Source of the DNA: Macquaria australasica
Taxonomy: Eukaryota > Chordata > Actinopteri > Centrarchiformes > Percichthyidae
Assembly: GCA_005408345.1 (NCBI GenBank)
Contig: SEMN01000927.1
Coordinates: 1 to 64,000, forward strand
DNA length: 64,000 nt
Direction of reading: 5' to 3'
Shown here: positions 45,265 to 57,167 of the stretch, piece by piece
Position numbering within the stretch: the stretch's first letter is position 1
How the letters are laid out: each line of letters starts with the position of its first letter
The notes under the pieces: model-generated
The model's input: only the letters and a program-made list of their open reading frames with translations
Databases searched by the model: none
Told to the model about the DNA's origin: nothing
Program-made: the position numbers and the translations under genes

Positions 45265-46799
45265 GGAAGGAACTAGAATGGAATAAGACCGAGGTTGAAA
45301 AATACTAGAATTTTCCTCGAATTCAACAGAATTCGATCGGAGCTTACATTTCTGTTCATCAGTAATCTTGTTGTGTCATTACCTTTGATGCCTCTTTCTT
45401 TATTAATAACCAAAGGTATATTTATCCAAGCTTTCTGCTAAATACCAAACAACACGTCCACTTTTTTATTCAGCTTTTTAACATTTTATGAGTAATTAAA
45501 AAGAGGGACAATAAATCACTTCAACTTCAAACACAGCTATTATACTATTTGCATTATTCATATTTACCCAACAAGCCAGCTCAGGAAAGATTAACATATG
45601 GGAGCCATCTTTTTGTTCTTTTTATGCTGCAGCTCGGCTTTGAATTGCCCACATGGAGCTAACAGGATAAGTCCACTATAATGATCGAAGTCTCTGCTAC
45701 ATTTAATAAACAAGACCCCCACCCCCCTCTGTGAGCCCTCAGGAGGACTTTCCACTGCTATTTCATGCATGTTTGACAGGCTTTTAGACTCTAAAATCTC
45801 AAACGTCTCCTTAATCGACAAGCATTCAGCTGTCAGATGCTATAAAATGTCTGGAGCTGTGTGCACAAGCTAATATGTGTGCACAAGGTTTAAATGTTTG
45901 TTTAAAATCACAACAGGTTTGTATGATGCAGGCTACATTTAGTTTCAAAATGAACTATGAATATGAGGTAAGTGTCTTGAAACAACTGAAATGCAGAAGG
46001 CATTTTTTATTTCCATTTAAGCTTTTAACACTCATCTATCTGTATTCTGATAGTTAGAAATATGATAGAAATATGATAGATAGAAATATGTCATGCGCTG
46101 TGGGCTGAAACAGCGAGCCTTCCACTTTCCCCAGCAGTCAAAATATGTCCTTAGTATTGTAAGCTGTAAATTTTGGAAGGTGCTGTCCATGTCAGCAGGA
46201 GAGAAAGCCTATTTCCTTTATTACACCATAGCCATAAAAAAGATAACATGAGGTAGAAGAAAAACTAATCTGTGTGCCTGCAAGGACCTTGTCTGCCAAA
46301 TACATCCTTTCACCATTTAACAGCTGGGTGGTGAGACAAATGAGGGGAAGGATGGAGGGAGGAAGGCAAGAAATCTTTATGTAGATTTGGACGATATGGG
46401 CACTTTTCAACCACGCCAGCGTCGTGCTCTTGGCAGTGTCTGTTACTTTGGTCCACCACTGTAAGTAACTGACATGAAATATCTGAGCAAATATTTGATG
46501 TATTTAATGCGATTTTGTACAAACGTTGATGTTCTGTGTATTAAGTTTGTTTTTCATCTAGCACCACCAATAGGTCAAAATTTCAATTGGTCTAATACTT
46601 TGATTTATGACCAAATACCCAAAACTGACATTCCAGCTGTACTTTCTGTTTATTGCTAATTAACAAATTGTAACATGCCAGAATAAGACAGTAAATAGGG
46701 TAAAAATTACCTGCTAAACATCACTTTCTCCTGAAATGATAACAATATATTCTTTCTGTTGACAACGTGGAACTGTTCCATCTGTCGTCTAGATCATCA
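45265..46799. other. Spacer, no gene recognised
   Basis: AT-rich. A tandem gatagaaatat word occurs at about 46060-46090. No coding region supported. Confidence 0.5.
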
Positions 46800-47085
46800 T
46801 CGTTGCTCTCACACTCAAATAGCCCCTGCTTGTGCTTGGATTTGCTCTGCTTTTGCTAATACTGGATGCTTGCACTCAGATATATTGTTGCTTGCACAGA
46901 TTTCCTGCGCTCCAGCTTCAGCCCTTCTCCTCGCACTCAGGCTGCTTCTGTGCACTCGTGAAACATCTGCTCTCGGATTTCTGCTCTGCTCTTTTTTGTG
47001 CAACAAGCCTGTCAAAATTCCCCAATCAACAGAATGCCAGCAGTAGTGTTAACCAATGAAATGATCACTGCCTCGTTGTGGGCGT
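46800..47085 (+). mobile_element. Dispersed repeat of an inverted pair, copy 1
   Basis: From ctctcacactcaaatagccc to ctgcctcgttgtgggcg it matches the reverse complement of 49435-49715 at roughly 85-90 percent by eye. Open in one frame for 90 codons on both copies (SALGFLLCSFLCNKPVKIPQ), but Cys/Leu-rich and probably incidental. It lies just beyond the last predicted exon of the minus-strand gene model. Confidence 0.65.
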
Positions 47086-47118
47086 GTTCACTTTACTTCT
47101 TACACTCTGCTGGGTCAC

Positions 47119-49174
47119 CTGGAGGAGCAGCTGATCCATGGTGCAGACTGGAAGTTGCTGAGGGAGTAGATGTGACATCGATCTCAATGACCACAGAAGT
47201 AGAAGGACCTATACGGAAATTAAATGAATAATTAAAATACAAAATTTTCATCTCAGGGTATTCTACAGTAAACTGAGCAAATAAAAATGCTGCTGTGCTG
47301 TTAACTTACCAGCCACATCAGCTGAAGTTAAAAGAGACACAGAAGAGACAGTAGGATCAGTGGATGCAGGTGCTGGTAAGTGCTCCTCACCTGCAGAGAA
47401 GGATGGACCTAAGATGAAGAAAAAAAAAAGCTAGCCATGTTAAATGTCGTATTAAAAGGTAATGTAACTGTCTGTCAAAAGCAAAAAAGATCTCACAAAA
47501 GGCATGGCTTATCCATATAAATATACTGATCTGGTAAAATAACCCTTTGTTGAAAACTCACCTGCTGTATTAGCATCAGCTGAAGAGGTGGATTGCAGTG
47601 CTGAATGTACAGTGGCAAGATCATCACTGACACTTTGGGACGTATGCGGGGCAGGTGGCACTGGTTGTGCTCCAGCTCACTCCTGGGGAAGTTTCATATA
47701 GTATGAGTACATTGATAAAACGGAATGAGTTTATAATTAACATAAATTATTATACTTGCAAGCAATTTGTACACATGAAACAACAACTCTTAACCTATAA
47801 CTAGCTAATTAATTCAATTCAATTCAGTTTTATTTATATAGCGCCATATCATAACAAAGTTATCTCAGGGCACTTTTTCGAATAGAGCAGGTCTAGACCG
47901 ACTCTTTATATTTACAGAGACCCAACAGTTCCCACCATGAGCAAGCACTATGCGACAGTGGCAAGGAAAAACTCCCTTTTAACAGGTAGAAACCTCGAGC
48001 AGAACCAGGCTCAAGGTGGGCGGTCATCTGCCTCGACCGGTTGGGTTGAAGGGGGAAGGGGGGAGCGGGAGAGAGAGAGCAGGAGGAAGAGAACATACAG
48101 CAGCTCAATACAGCATAGATATGGTAATGGCATTGATGTTAACACCAACGGAAACAACACTAAGAGCAACATTATAATAGCAATACTAATAACAGCAACA
48201 ACAGCAATAGCAGCAGCGGGTGCAGAGCAGGAGCACGGGGGCAGCAGGCGGCAGCAACCATAGATCCAGACTCCACAGCTCCAGAGGCAGAAATACCTCT
48301 GTATTATCATCATAATTAAGACATGATGATATTGTAATATAATAGCAAAGACCCCAAAATGGTAATGTAAATAATGTTAAGCTGTTATCAGTACCAGGTT
48401 TATGGAACAGAATGCATGAATGGGCCAGATCTGCACTGGATTTGTATGGACTGCAATAAACTTGAGCTTTTGTGCTTTGATTACCTGCTATGAAACATTA
48501 TCCTCATCTAGTCGTACTTCTGCAGTTATTTTGGTGAAAGTTATGCAAAAGTAGTGTAACCAGTGATGCATTACTCTACACAGACAGTAATATTGTAAAG
48601 TAACTAATCACTTTCAAATGAAAGTTACTAGCTAAAATGTAATATATTGCATTTTGAAAGGGACTTGCCAACACTGTACCAGCTACAAGTTATTTTACAC
48701 AGCAGAAAAAGAATCTATAACTAGTTGAGATATTTTACTAATAATCACAAAATGCTAGTGTTATTAGCATCAAGCTCAGTAAAGTTATACAACCATGAAA
48801 AAGTTAACTTGCTTTTATTTCAAACCAACAATGAATACCATACCATTTGTCCAGCTAGCTAGTTAGCTACCTTGCTATTATACATACAGCTAGGTGGATT
48901 AAGATGTCAAGGCTATTTAGGGATGTTTATTCAAACGTTAACCCTCCTAAGACAAGAAATGCTACCTAGGCTATGTTGTTAACTAACTAGCTAGCTAACG
49001 TTGGTATATCTTGTCTTAGGAAAGTTAACGTTCCCTAAATCGCCTTCACATCTTAATCCACCTAGTTGTATTTAGTCATGCAAACAAACCTGTATCTTTT
49101 CGGTTTTTTCTCATCTTCTGTTTTCTTCTTTTTTCTTTGCTGTTTTTTTTTAACTTTTTTGCTGCTTTCTCCAT
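47119..49174 (-). CDS. Possible multi-exon gene, Lys-rich start then Ser/Thr/Pro-rich exons
   Basis: Four exons on the minus strand fit together. Exon 1 (49174-49090) opens with ATG and encodes MEKAAKKLKKNSKEKRRKQK and eight further residues, ending in phase 1 at a donor (ACAG|gtttgt). Exon 2 (about 47674-47562) encodes GAQPVPPAPHTSQSVSDDLA and more. Exon 3 (47408-47310) encodes PSFSAGEEHLPAPASTDPTV and more. Exon 4 (47208-47119) encodes PSTSVVIEIDVTSTPSATSS and more. Every junction is phase 1, with gtgag or gtaag donors and pyrimidine-rich acceptors for exons 3 and 4. Exons 2-4 share a theme (SSADANTAG, TSADVAG) as if duplicated. The 5' border of exon 2 is uncertain because a TGA lies in frame just upstream of 47674. 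Lys-rich starts and Ser/Pro-rich linkers occur at the N-terminus of hAT/ZMYM-type transposase genes; that is a guess. No downstream domain was found. Confidence 0.4.
47811..48297 (-). mobile_element. L2-type LINE 3' tail, 5'-truncated copy
   Basis: Nearly identical to 56480-56975, the tail of the longer LINE, over about 485 bases, then diverging abruptly after ctccagaggcagaaatacct. It sits in the proposed first intron of the minus-strand gene model. Short frames here recur in both copies and are not genes. Confidence 0.9.
48298..48884. other. Spacer, no gene recognised
   Basis: AT-rich; no coding or repeat signal supported. Confidence 0.5.
48885..49070. mobile_element. Hairpin-type MITE, about 185 bp
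   Basis: The left arm from atacagctaggtggattaag through to cctcctaagacaagaaat is mirrored on the right by the reverse of tataccaacg..tatcttgtcttaggaaag to cacatcttaatccacctagt. The arms are roughly 70 bases with a short centre rich in ctagctag. It ends 19 bases from the donor site of predicted exon 1. Confidence 0.75.
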
Positions 49175-49270
49175 GGAGTAGGACAGGACTGTCTGAAATG
49201 CAGTTAACGTCCTGTACAGTGCGCATGAACGTGACACCAGCTCTGACAGAGGCAGCAGGAATGGATTAAA

Positions 49271-49434
49271 CCACTAGTATTTGCTAGCCAATCCCTTAAC
49301 ATAATATTGCGTTTTTGTATGATTACCACTGACATAATATAATATACCGGTATCACAAAAAGAAAATCAAGCTCTCTTGTGGGACAACAGGGCCCTAAGC
49401 AGGCGCTGTACATATAATAAAGCCGAGTGCGCCC
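49271..49434. other. Short spacer upstream of the exon-1 candidate
   Basis: If the minus-strand gene model is right, this is its upstream region. No clear TATA box is seen on the minus strand. Confidence 0.3.
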
Positions 49435-49790
49435 AAACGAGGCAGCGGTCATGTCCCACTGTTGGCATTCTATTGGTTGGGGAATTTTGACAGGCTTGTT
49501 GCACAAAAAAATCCAAGAGCAGAGCAGAAATCCGAGAGCAGAAGTTTCACAAGCGCACAGAAGCAGCCTGAGTGCAACAGCCGAGTTTTGATGGAGAACA
49601 GGAAATCTGTGCAAGCAACAATATATCTGTGTGCAAGCATCCAGTTTGAGCAGAAGCAGAGCAAATCCAAGCACAAGCAGGGGCTATTTGAGTGTGAGAG
49701 CAGGGTTTTGAGAGAGAGTATTACAAAATCTGAACATGAAATCAATAAAACATGCTCTCAAACTGAAAGACCATGCTCTTGATTAAAGAT
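49435..49790 (-). mobile_element. Dispersed repeat of an inverted pair, copy 2
   Basis: Reverse-complement partner of 46800-47085, slightly longer. It includes the shared words gacaggcttgttgcacaaaa and gcaagcaacaatatatctgt. Together the two copies bracket the minus-strand exon series. Confidence 0.65.
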
Positions 49791-50381
49791 AGGAGAAAAG
49801 CACCATATCGTTCCAAGGGGGCAGTAGGAACCAAGTCAAAGGAAACTTAGCTAGGGAGAATTCAATTTCCAGAGATCTCAGATTTTTTTTTTGTTCATGG
49901 ACCCTAAAACTGATATTGTAGTGTTCTTGTGCAGTGTGTTGAAACTCTGACTAAACACAAAGTTAAACCATACACAGCAAAGGTCAAAGTGTTACAATCC
50001 CAGAGTTTTGATGACTTTGGAGTAGAATGGGCATAAAGTACACTTCTCGGGCTGTACCAGAATCTCTCTTTGGTGTTATTTCTTGGTATAGTGTTGGTGT
50101 GGAGTTGTTGTAATGTTTATTCTGGGATGATGGACTCCCTGAGAGTCTATCTGTTGATTGAGTCTGATAGCTATCTCTACCAACTCCGCAGAACTGTAGG
50201 TAAGAAACCACCAAATGAATACTGTAGAATATTCAAGTTTGTCTTCTTGTTTTAATTCTCATAACTAAAAGACTGAAAACGCTAACATTAGCAGGTAGAA
50301 GAGGCACGACATCAGGCTTCAATTTAGTTTAGCTAATTAATATTAATGGTATAGTAATGCAAATGTTTAATTAAAAATTAA
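49791..50381. other. Spacer, no gene recognised
   Basis: No supported coding region or repeat. Confidence 0.5.
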
Positions 50382-50384
50382 GTG

Positions 50385-50567
50385 AATCCACTCAAGAAGC
50401 TGCATTGTGGGCAGCCTCAGGTGCGGCCTCCCCGCTCTGGCATCTCCTATGACCAGGCCTTAAACGGCATGTACGCATTTGTGCAGACCACCATCTACAA
50501 CATTGATGTAGGTCTTTCTGATGAAACTCCCCGAGTCAAGGACCTTAGGGCTAATCTTCTCAACTGA
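50385..50567 (+). pseudogene. Protein-like coding fragment, unknown
   Basis: About 60 codons read NPLKKLHCGQPQVRPPRSGI, continue SYDQALNGMYAFVQTTIYNI and DVGLSDETPRVKDLRANLLN, and end at a TGA. Composition and predicted helices look like the C-terminal end of a real protein. There is no upstream ATG in a good context (the frame begins at GTG) and no clear acceptor. I do not recognise the family. It may be a last exon or a relic of a mobile-element ORF. Confidence 0.3.
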
Positions 50568-53500
50568 AGAGTTATGATGTTTAGTGTGCACTTTTGTCAC
50601 CATTAAACAGCTGGTCCATCTCAAGCATTCACATGCCTTTTATCCTGGTAAGACATTTCAATTGATGTCTGACCAGAATGGATGCCACCAGAGATTTTGC
50701 ACCTTTTCAGGCTTCAAGAAACATCTCCATAGCAAACAACAAATTTGGTGATGGTACTTTTGTATGGTAATCCACTTTATTGTCCTTTTGTTGTAACAGG
50801 ATTTTGGACTGTTGATTTCTAAAGTATTTTTGCTTTCATGTCAAGGATAAGGCCTCGTTAGCCTACTGAAAAGCAGCAAGCAGAGATTCAATGAATTTTG
50901 TGGGTTGGTTCAGGTTGCTACTGGTTAAATATCGTTATCTAAATAAGTAAAACTGATCTAGATTTTTTTTTTAAATCAAATATTGTTGAAAATAAAACGT
51001 ATGTTTTCAAGAAGCTTATGTGTAGACTGTTCATTCCTGAAGTGTTAATGATTTACTCCAAAAGTGTTGGGTGTACACTAGAGAAAAATTAGAAAAACTG
51101 GAGTATGTGATTGTTGTGTGTTACACGGCAGGTGTTTGAAAGCACTGAAACAGTGTCACAAATTACCAGTCATAGAGTGCATTTTCACTCTCCAAGTGTT
51201 AAATAATCAGCTCTGCAAAGTGATTCTCAAACACTGTATAAATTCGGGGCAGGCTATGTAGTATATCAGGGTTGGATTCTGTCATGATCTTGCAATTCTC
51301 ACATGATCTCCCGAATCCAGCTGCCTCCCAAGGTAACATGATTTGGGCAGCAGGACTGCTTACCATGTGACATGAGAATGACAGTTGGTGGTGGTAATGC
51401 ATATCTAAGCTGGTTTGCCAACCGCCGCAGAAGAAGAGTGAGAAGAAAACATGGAGGAGGAGAGTGAAATTGTAAATACAGAGCATGAAGTACAGTATGG
51501 TAATTTTAAAGATTCCTTAATTGAATTTACAGAACAATGACTGTATCATGGTATATACCATTACTGTGATGTAAAATTACACATACCATGATAGATCCTG
51601 TTCTTACATGTCCATAACCTGTCTACATTACAGTTTATTCATTTTATCATTACTGTTCACCTGTATACCACAGTATTATATTTTATTGAATATACATTGT
51701 GTTATATTCCTATATTTTAACTTGTGCACTACTTAATGTCTTAGGTTCTTTTTTACTTGTGTGATTTTCTTTTTATACATATTGTTTGAGCATTGTTGGA
51801 GGGAGCCTGAGAAATAAGAATTTCATTGCCAATGACTGCTTCACTGTAATTGTTGTGCATATAACAATAAAGAACTTGAAACTTACTATGGCTACTAGCA
51901 TTGCTGTTAAACAGTTTTTTTTAAATAACTTATTTTTAAAATAACATAATTTTTAACGAAATCATTACTAATATATGATCTTTAACATGCCTAATGTTAT
52001 ATAATAAATCAACGTACGGCATTGCCTCTGTGATGCTTCATAGTGGATGCAAGTGGATTACTTTCAGAGCATGCACTACATGTCTGTCTAGTTTTCTGCA
52101 GAAGCAGAAGTAAACAGGAAGTGACTAAACTGGAAATGACGTCATCGCATGACTCCATACCAAACCTAGTGAATTTAGTGACAAGGGAGGCATGAAGAAG
52201 AAGCAGTGAGCTGGTAAGATGACGTGGTGCAGTTTGGGCGTACCTCAAACCTCCAACACACCATCAATAGTTGGTAAAGGTCAATAGCTATTGCCAACTT
52301 AACCATAAATATGGGCCTGATGTAACTGATGTGACAGTTCCGTTACCTGTATATGATGTTTATACATCATTAAACACAGGAGAAGTCTTATATGGAAAGT
52401 CTATCCGCCACTAATGATGACATGTATAATGTTAGTAACGGATGCAATAGCAATAAGGTGAAACAGAATACAAATTGGCCTGGGTAGGAAACTGTGCCTT
52501 ACTTAAGCGCTTTACTCCCAAATGCCAGGGCTTCTCTCTGGCTAATGAGCAGGGTTAAAACATGTCACCAACAAGCAAAAAATATCATCAGAAAGTAACA
52601 GCCTAAAACACACAGAGAGAGAGAGAGAGAGCGACTCAATTTGTTGTTGCTGTTTGTCCCTGACTGTGGAGCGTTCAGTTTGTAGAGCAAAAGGAGGAGC
52701 AGCAGTAATGATGTCTAATGATAGAACTAGTTAGACCTCCAGATGTAGGTCCCAGAGTGTGCACCAGCCAGACATCTATCCCTGATTCCTGTGTTTATTT
52801 TAAGGTCTGTTTTCCCTATATGTTACTCTAGCCCTCTGCAGCTGGCCTAACTGACTGCCTTTGTTCACACTAACCCACCACCATCACCCCCAACCCTAAT
52901 CCCCCTCGTCTCCTTCTCAGCCTCCACTCCAAACATGCTGCCTGTACTTTTATTTTTCCTGGCAGTGCTCACCTCCTGCAACTCTGTCAGTCTGTCACAG
53001 AAACGCACAATACTGTGGGAGAGAAGCAGAGGAGATACCTCTCCATGCAAATGACAACCAGATGCTTTCCTTTCCTTCCAAATTGAATCTTTTTTCCATT
53101 TATGTCCTCTGCTCTGCTCACCTTTCTACTACAAAAGGGTTAGCAGACTTCAGCTTACAGGCATAAACAGCTTTTCCAACAGCAAAAGTCCTTGTAAAAG
53201 TTTCTTAGGTCATTCAACATTTTAACAGTTGATTGTCAAACGTTTTAAAGTTTTCTTTATACATTCTAAATGTATAAAGGACATTGAAAGCTGAAGAAAC
53301 TCACTTTCTAGGTTTCTCTTCTTCTCAACAACTCTACACTCTTTCTTAGGTCCATTCTTCATTGCTTTGCTCCCTCTCTCTATTTTTTTCTCCCTCAAAA
53401 CTTAAAGGCCCTTAATATTTGCCCAAGGAAGTCAAGCGAATTGGAAAAGTATTTCTTGGCTCAGCATGGTAGGGGCGGCATGTCTCCCGGTGCTACAGCC

Positions 53501-53895
53501 AAATCATATCCAGATGGAGTATTAAAAGGAAGGAGTCATGGATTAACTGGAGGTAGCTGCCATGTAAATGGATGTTTCCTGTTTGTGTTAGTCTGTTAAA
53601 GACAGTTCTATTTGTGAAGACTGAGGTGAGCTTCGTTATTATGACAACCAATGACGGCATGTCCCCAAATAACAACGATAGGTCAGGCAGCCCTCATAAA
53701 GCTACAGTCACCTGTGGATCACTGGGGAGTCATCTTTTCTCCAGTACAGCATGATCTGTGCTAAACACCACCAAGTAGTGGGTAGAAACATCCATTAGTC
53801 ACTGAGGTGGTCTTCAGAGGGCCACAACTTCCATCTTCATACAAATGAGCCAATGGATGTATCTATTGCAATATTTTGAAAGAGATGTGGCTCCA
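50568..53895. other. Spacer with a retroposon-like 3' tail
   Basis: No gene recognised. At 51795-51890 the words ataagaatttcattgcc and acaataaagaacttgaaac resemble a LINE-type 3' end. A short (GA)n tract lies at about 52615-52632. The remainder is AT-rich without coding signal. Confidence 0.45.
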
Positions 53896-53900
53896 AGACT

Positions 53901-54212
53901 GTGTCCTAACTCACTGTGACAAAATCAGTTTGATTGCATTCATCATTGCATCTATTGGAATGTCCTAACTGGCTGCGTGTTTATGTAGTTAAATGAGGAG
54001 GTTTCACATAGATTACTCCTCATTCAACTTCATGAATCAGCCGTTCCTCATCCATGATGCAGCACTTTCAACACAAGCGAAAGGAATAAATAGAAACAGG
54101 GCGTCCGACAAATGTTCAGCTCAAAACATTAGGACATTCCAATAGAATACAATGCTATCAAACTGATTTTGTCACTGACGCTCGCTTGCGTTGGCATATT
54201 CAGCTAGGACAC
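53901..54212. mobile_element. MITE with about 70-85-bp inverted arms
   Basis: gtgtcctaactcactgtgac through tattggaatgtcctaa (53901-53970) is mirrored at 54129-54212 (ttaggacattccaatag through cagctaggacac). The right arm has a small extra segment. It is non-coding and about 312 bases overall. Confidence 0.8.
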
Positions 54213-54343
54213 GGTGTCACAGATACAGAATGGCAAGAGTGGTACAACTATGACACAGATGCAAATATTTATGTTGGTTTGTAAAGGAATGGATTTATAA
54301 GAGATTTATCATTGAAATATTGGTTTCATCCCAAGGGAGGAAC

Positions 54344-54657
54344 AAGAATTACATTTATTTAGTTCTTTCCTCAACAGCTGTTCACAGCACTCAAATTTTA
54401 CAATGCAGTACAATACTCATGTAATTCATTTATTTGATCTGTCAATTATTTGTGATACCGATGTGCTGTATACTAACCTATATAAGAAACCAACTGACCG
54501 TAATAAATTACTGAGAGCTGACAGCTATCATCGTTTTTCTTTGAGAAATAGTATTCCTTATAGTCAGTTCTGTAGAATCCAATACATTTTTGAAGGACCA
54601 GCAGATTTAGAGAGAAACATGGTGGACATGAAGGAAAAGTTCATGGTGAGAGGATAG
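54344..54657 (+). pseudogene. Penelope-like retroelement fragment
   Basis: One frame encodes DTDVLYTNLYKKPTDRNKLL, then SLRNSIPYSQFCRIQYIF and MKEKFMVRG before a stop. The KPTDRN and SIPYSQ-type words are characteristic of the region after the reverse-transcriptase motifs in Penelope-like elements. Upstream bases 54344-54402 (in-frame FFPQQLFTALKFYNAVQYS-like) are consistent but decayed. Neither the catalytic YADD-type motif nor the GIY-YIG nuclease is present, so this is a short relic. Confidence 0.6.
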
Positions 54658-54955
54658 AAACGCAATCAAAAAATATTTTGCTATTGAAATGAAATTCTAC
54701 GAAATCCAGATTGCACCTTATTTAAAGTAAACCAATGGATACTTGTTTTCACAAGTAAATCCTCAAACTGTTCTCAACAAATTCAAATTGTAAGGTGACA
54801 CTGGTATGTTTGAGGATAAGAGCTTAAAAATGCATTTGAATATCCCACCATGACTTCTAAGAAATATCAATGTAAGGGACCGGACACTAATGACTTTGCT
54901 GATGCAAATCACTTCATTCAGTCACTGACTATGTAGTGCGTTCACTTTTGACCAG
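54658..54955. other. Spacer after the Penelope fragment
   Basis: No gene recognised; it may include decayed Penelope sequence. Confidence 0.4.
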
Positions 54956-55740
54956 CTAAGCTGTTGCATCACTAGCTCACAAGTGCGCTTCAGTGTGTAC
55001 ATCAGTAAGTGAACATATCATGTTCAACATTCAAATGCACTTCAGGACGTATTTTAGTAAACTAATGCATCACTGTTCAAAGGCACTTCAGTATGTACAA
55101 CAATAGGTGAATACATCACCATTCAAAAGCACTTCGTTACGTACAACAGTAAGTGTAATAAAGTCCAGGATTGGTTAGGTGGACTTCTCCATTGGTGGCA
55201 TGGCCCTGCACACACCCAAGCAATTCAGAACGTACCCTTTCTTCTTGGAATGTTTCTTCGCCTTTTCCTGTGTACATGATTGTGCAACCAGTAAGTTATA
55301 TGTTCTTATCCTCATATTGAGACTGAGAACAAACTTGTTTCCTTGGTCCTTTCCTTGGACATTCCTCTGGGTTAACTAATGAACTCCTGAGAGAGTTAAC
55401 AAACACAGTTATCACGTGTCTTTGCTTTATTAATACTGTTACTGACCACACACCTGCCTTTGATACATGCCATAATTGGTCTACTGTACTGATGTGCTGT
55501 ATTAAGGATAAATCAGTCAATAAATGGTTAAAACCCCATCCGGTCTCCTGTCTGTTCTGACATCCCAGGGCGAGTGCTACCCGAAATATTTCTCAACCAG
55601 TTACACCCCTATTTTTCAGTAAGTGAACGCACCACCGTTCACACAGCCTGAGGTTCAGCGCTGATTCTGACTGTCTTCAGTTCAGTAGTACGTTCAGTCT
55701 GTTGCTAGTCAAAGCTACATTCAGTTCAGTAAAATACTAG
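54956..55740. repeat. Degenerate 50-55-bp repeats interrupted by an LTR-like insert
   Basis: Units containing cacttcag, gtacaacagtaagtgaa and acatcac.gttcaaa recur from 54956 to 55152 and resume at 55615-55740. The intervening 55153-55605 begins tgtaataaag, ends gttaca, and contains aataaatggttaaaacccc near its end. It therefore looks like a solo LTR inserted in the minisatellite. No clear target-site duplication is visible. Confidence 0.4.
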
Positions 55741-55892
55741 CCTATACAATTGCTGTACATAAGGTTAATGGCTCAGCAGCTTATTTTCGACTGAGTTATC
55801 AGATTATGATTGTTTCTGTGGCTTTCACTGCCTTTCAATTGGAGCTATCTAGCAGAGTTTCAAGAGCAGGACCACACCTCAACTGAGCCACT

Positions 55893-56479
55893 TTGCATGC
55901 CTATAAATACCCACCTAACCCTCTCCTCCTCTTTTGCTCTTGCATACTACAGCAGCAACCACAGCAGCTTATTCTAGTCAGGGCTCCTGGCACCGGGATG
56001 CCAGTGCCCCCAGCTGCCCACTTCCAGCAACCACGGCAGCTTGCTCGAGTCGGGGCTCCTGGCACCAGGATGCCAGGATCTTCAGTCTCCCAGCTTCACC
56101 AGTCCCTGAAGCTCATGTCAGCTGGAGCTTTCAGCACCGGGATGCTGGCGCCCAGCTTTCCTTCACAACCCTTGCAGTTCCTCCCATACTTAACTCCCTT
56201 TCAGCCCATTCCAGCCCAGCAGGCATCCATTAACTTCACCCTGTCTACAGCTAATCCTCCCATTCATTGTCCTAACTCTTTCATCTCCCTTCCTTCTCCA
56301 GTTCCCACTAGCCTACGCAAACAGATAATAGATGATAATTACACAGATCTTGCTCTCCTCATCATGCCTTCCCTTCATAGACCACCTGCCCACAGATTCC
56401 TTGAAGGACATGAAGGGCACCTCTACCTGAAAGGAACACCCATCCGTTCCAGAGAGCTTACTCCCACAGAGTTCACTTA
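55893..56479 (+). pseudogene. Retroelement-type ORF fragment, cut by the LINE insertion
   Basis: A TATA-like cctataaatacc (55900-55911) precedes an open frame with a Gln/Pro-rich repeated start (units with APGTGMPVPPAAHFQQP and APGTRMPGSS). The frame continues into a non-repetitive part, VPTSLRKQIIDDNYTDLALL then IMPSLHRPPAHRFL and GTPIRSRELTPTEFTYS. That second part resembles gag-like ORFs of a widespread teleost element family (possibly DIRS-type), as I recall it. It ends exactly where the LINE tail begins (56480), and no continuation is found beyond the LINE's 5' end. The start codon is uncertain. Confidence 0.4.
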
Positions 56480-57167
56480 TTCAATTCAATTCAATTCAGT
56501 TTTATTTATATAGCGCCATATCATAACAAAGTTATCTCAGGGCACTTTTTCGAATAGAGCAGGTCTAGACCGACTCTTTATATTTACAGAGACCCAACAG
56601 TTCCCACCATGAGCAAGCACTATGCGACAGTGGCAAGGAAAAACTCCCTTTTAACAGGTAGAAACCTCGAGCAGAACCAGGCTCAAGGTGGGCGGTCATC
56701 TGCCTCGACCGGTTGGGTTGAAGGGGGAAGGGGGGAGCGGGAGAGAGAGAGCAGGAGGAAAGAGAACATACAGCAGCTCAATACAGCATAGATATGGTAA
56801 TGGCATTGATGTTAACACCAACAGAAACAACACTAAGAGCAACATTATAATAGCAATACTAATAACAGCAACAACAGCAATAGCATCAGCGGGTGCAGAG
56901 CAGGAGCACGGGGGCAGCAGGCGGCAGCAACCACAGACCCAGACCCCACAGCTCCAGAGGCAGAAACACCTGCAGAAAGCAACAGAAGGGGAGGGAGAGA
57001 GAGAGAGGAGAGAAAGCACACAACTACGGGAAGAAGTTGAATTAATAACAAGCATTGATGGGATATGAGGGCGTACAGATGGAGAGGAAGAGGAGGAGAA
57101 AGGAGCTCAGTGCATCATAGGAAGTCCCCCGGCAGTCTAGGCCTATAGCAGCATAACTAAGGGGGGC

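Noticed and set aside
47937..48263. Frames beginning MSKHYATVARKNSLLTGRNL (here and at 56609)
   Set aside because: They lie on the strand opposite the LINE tail and recur only because the tail is repeated.
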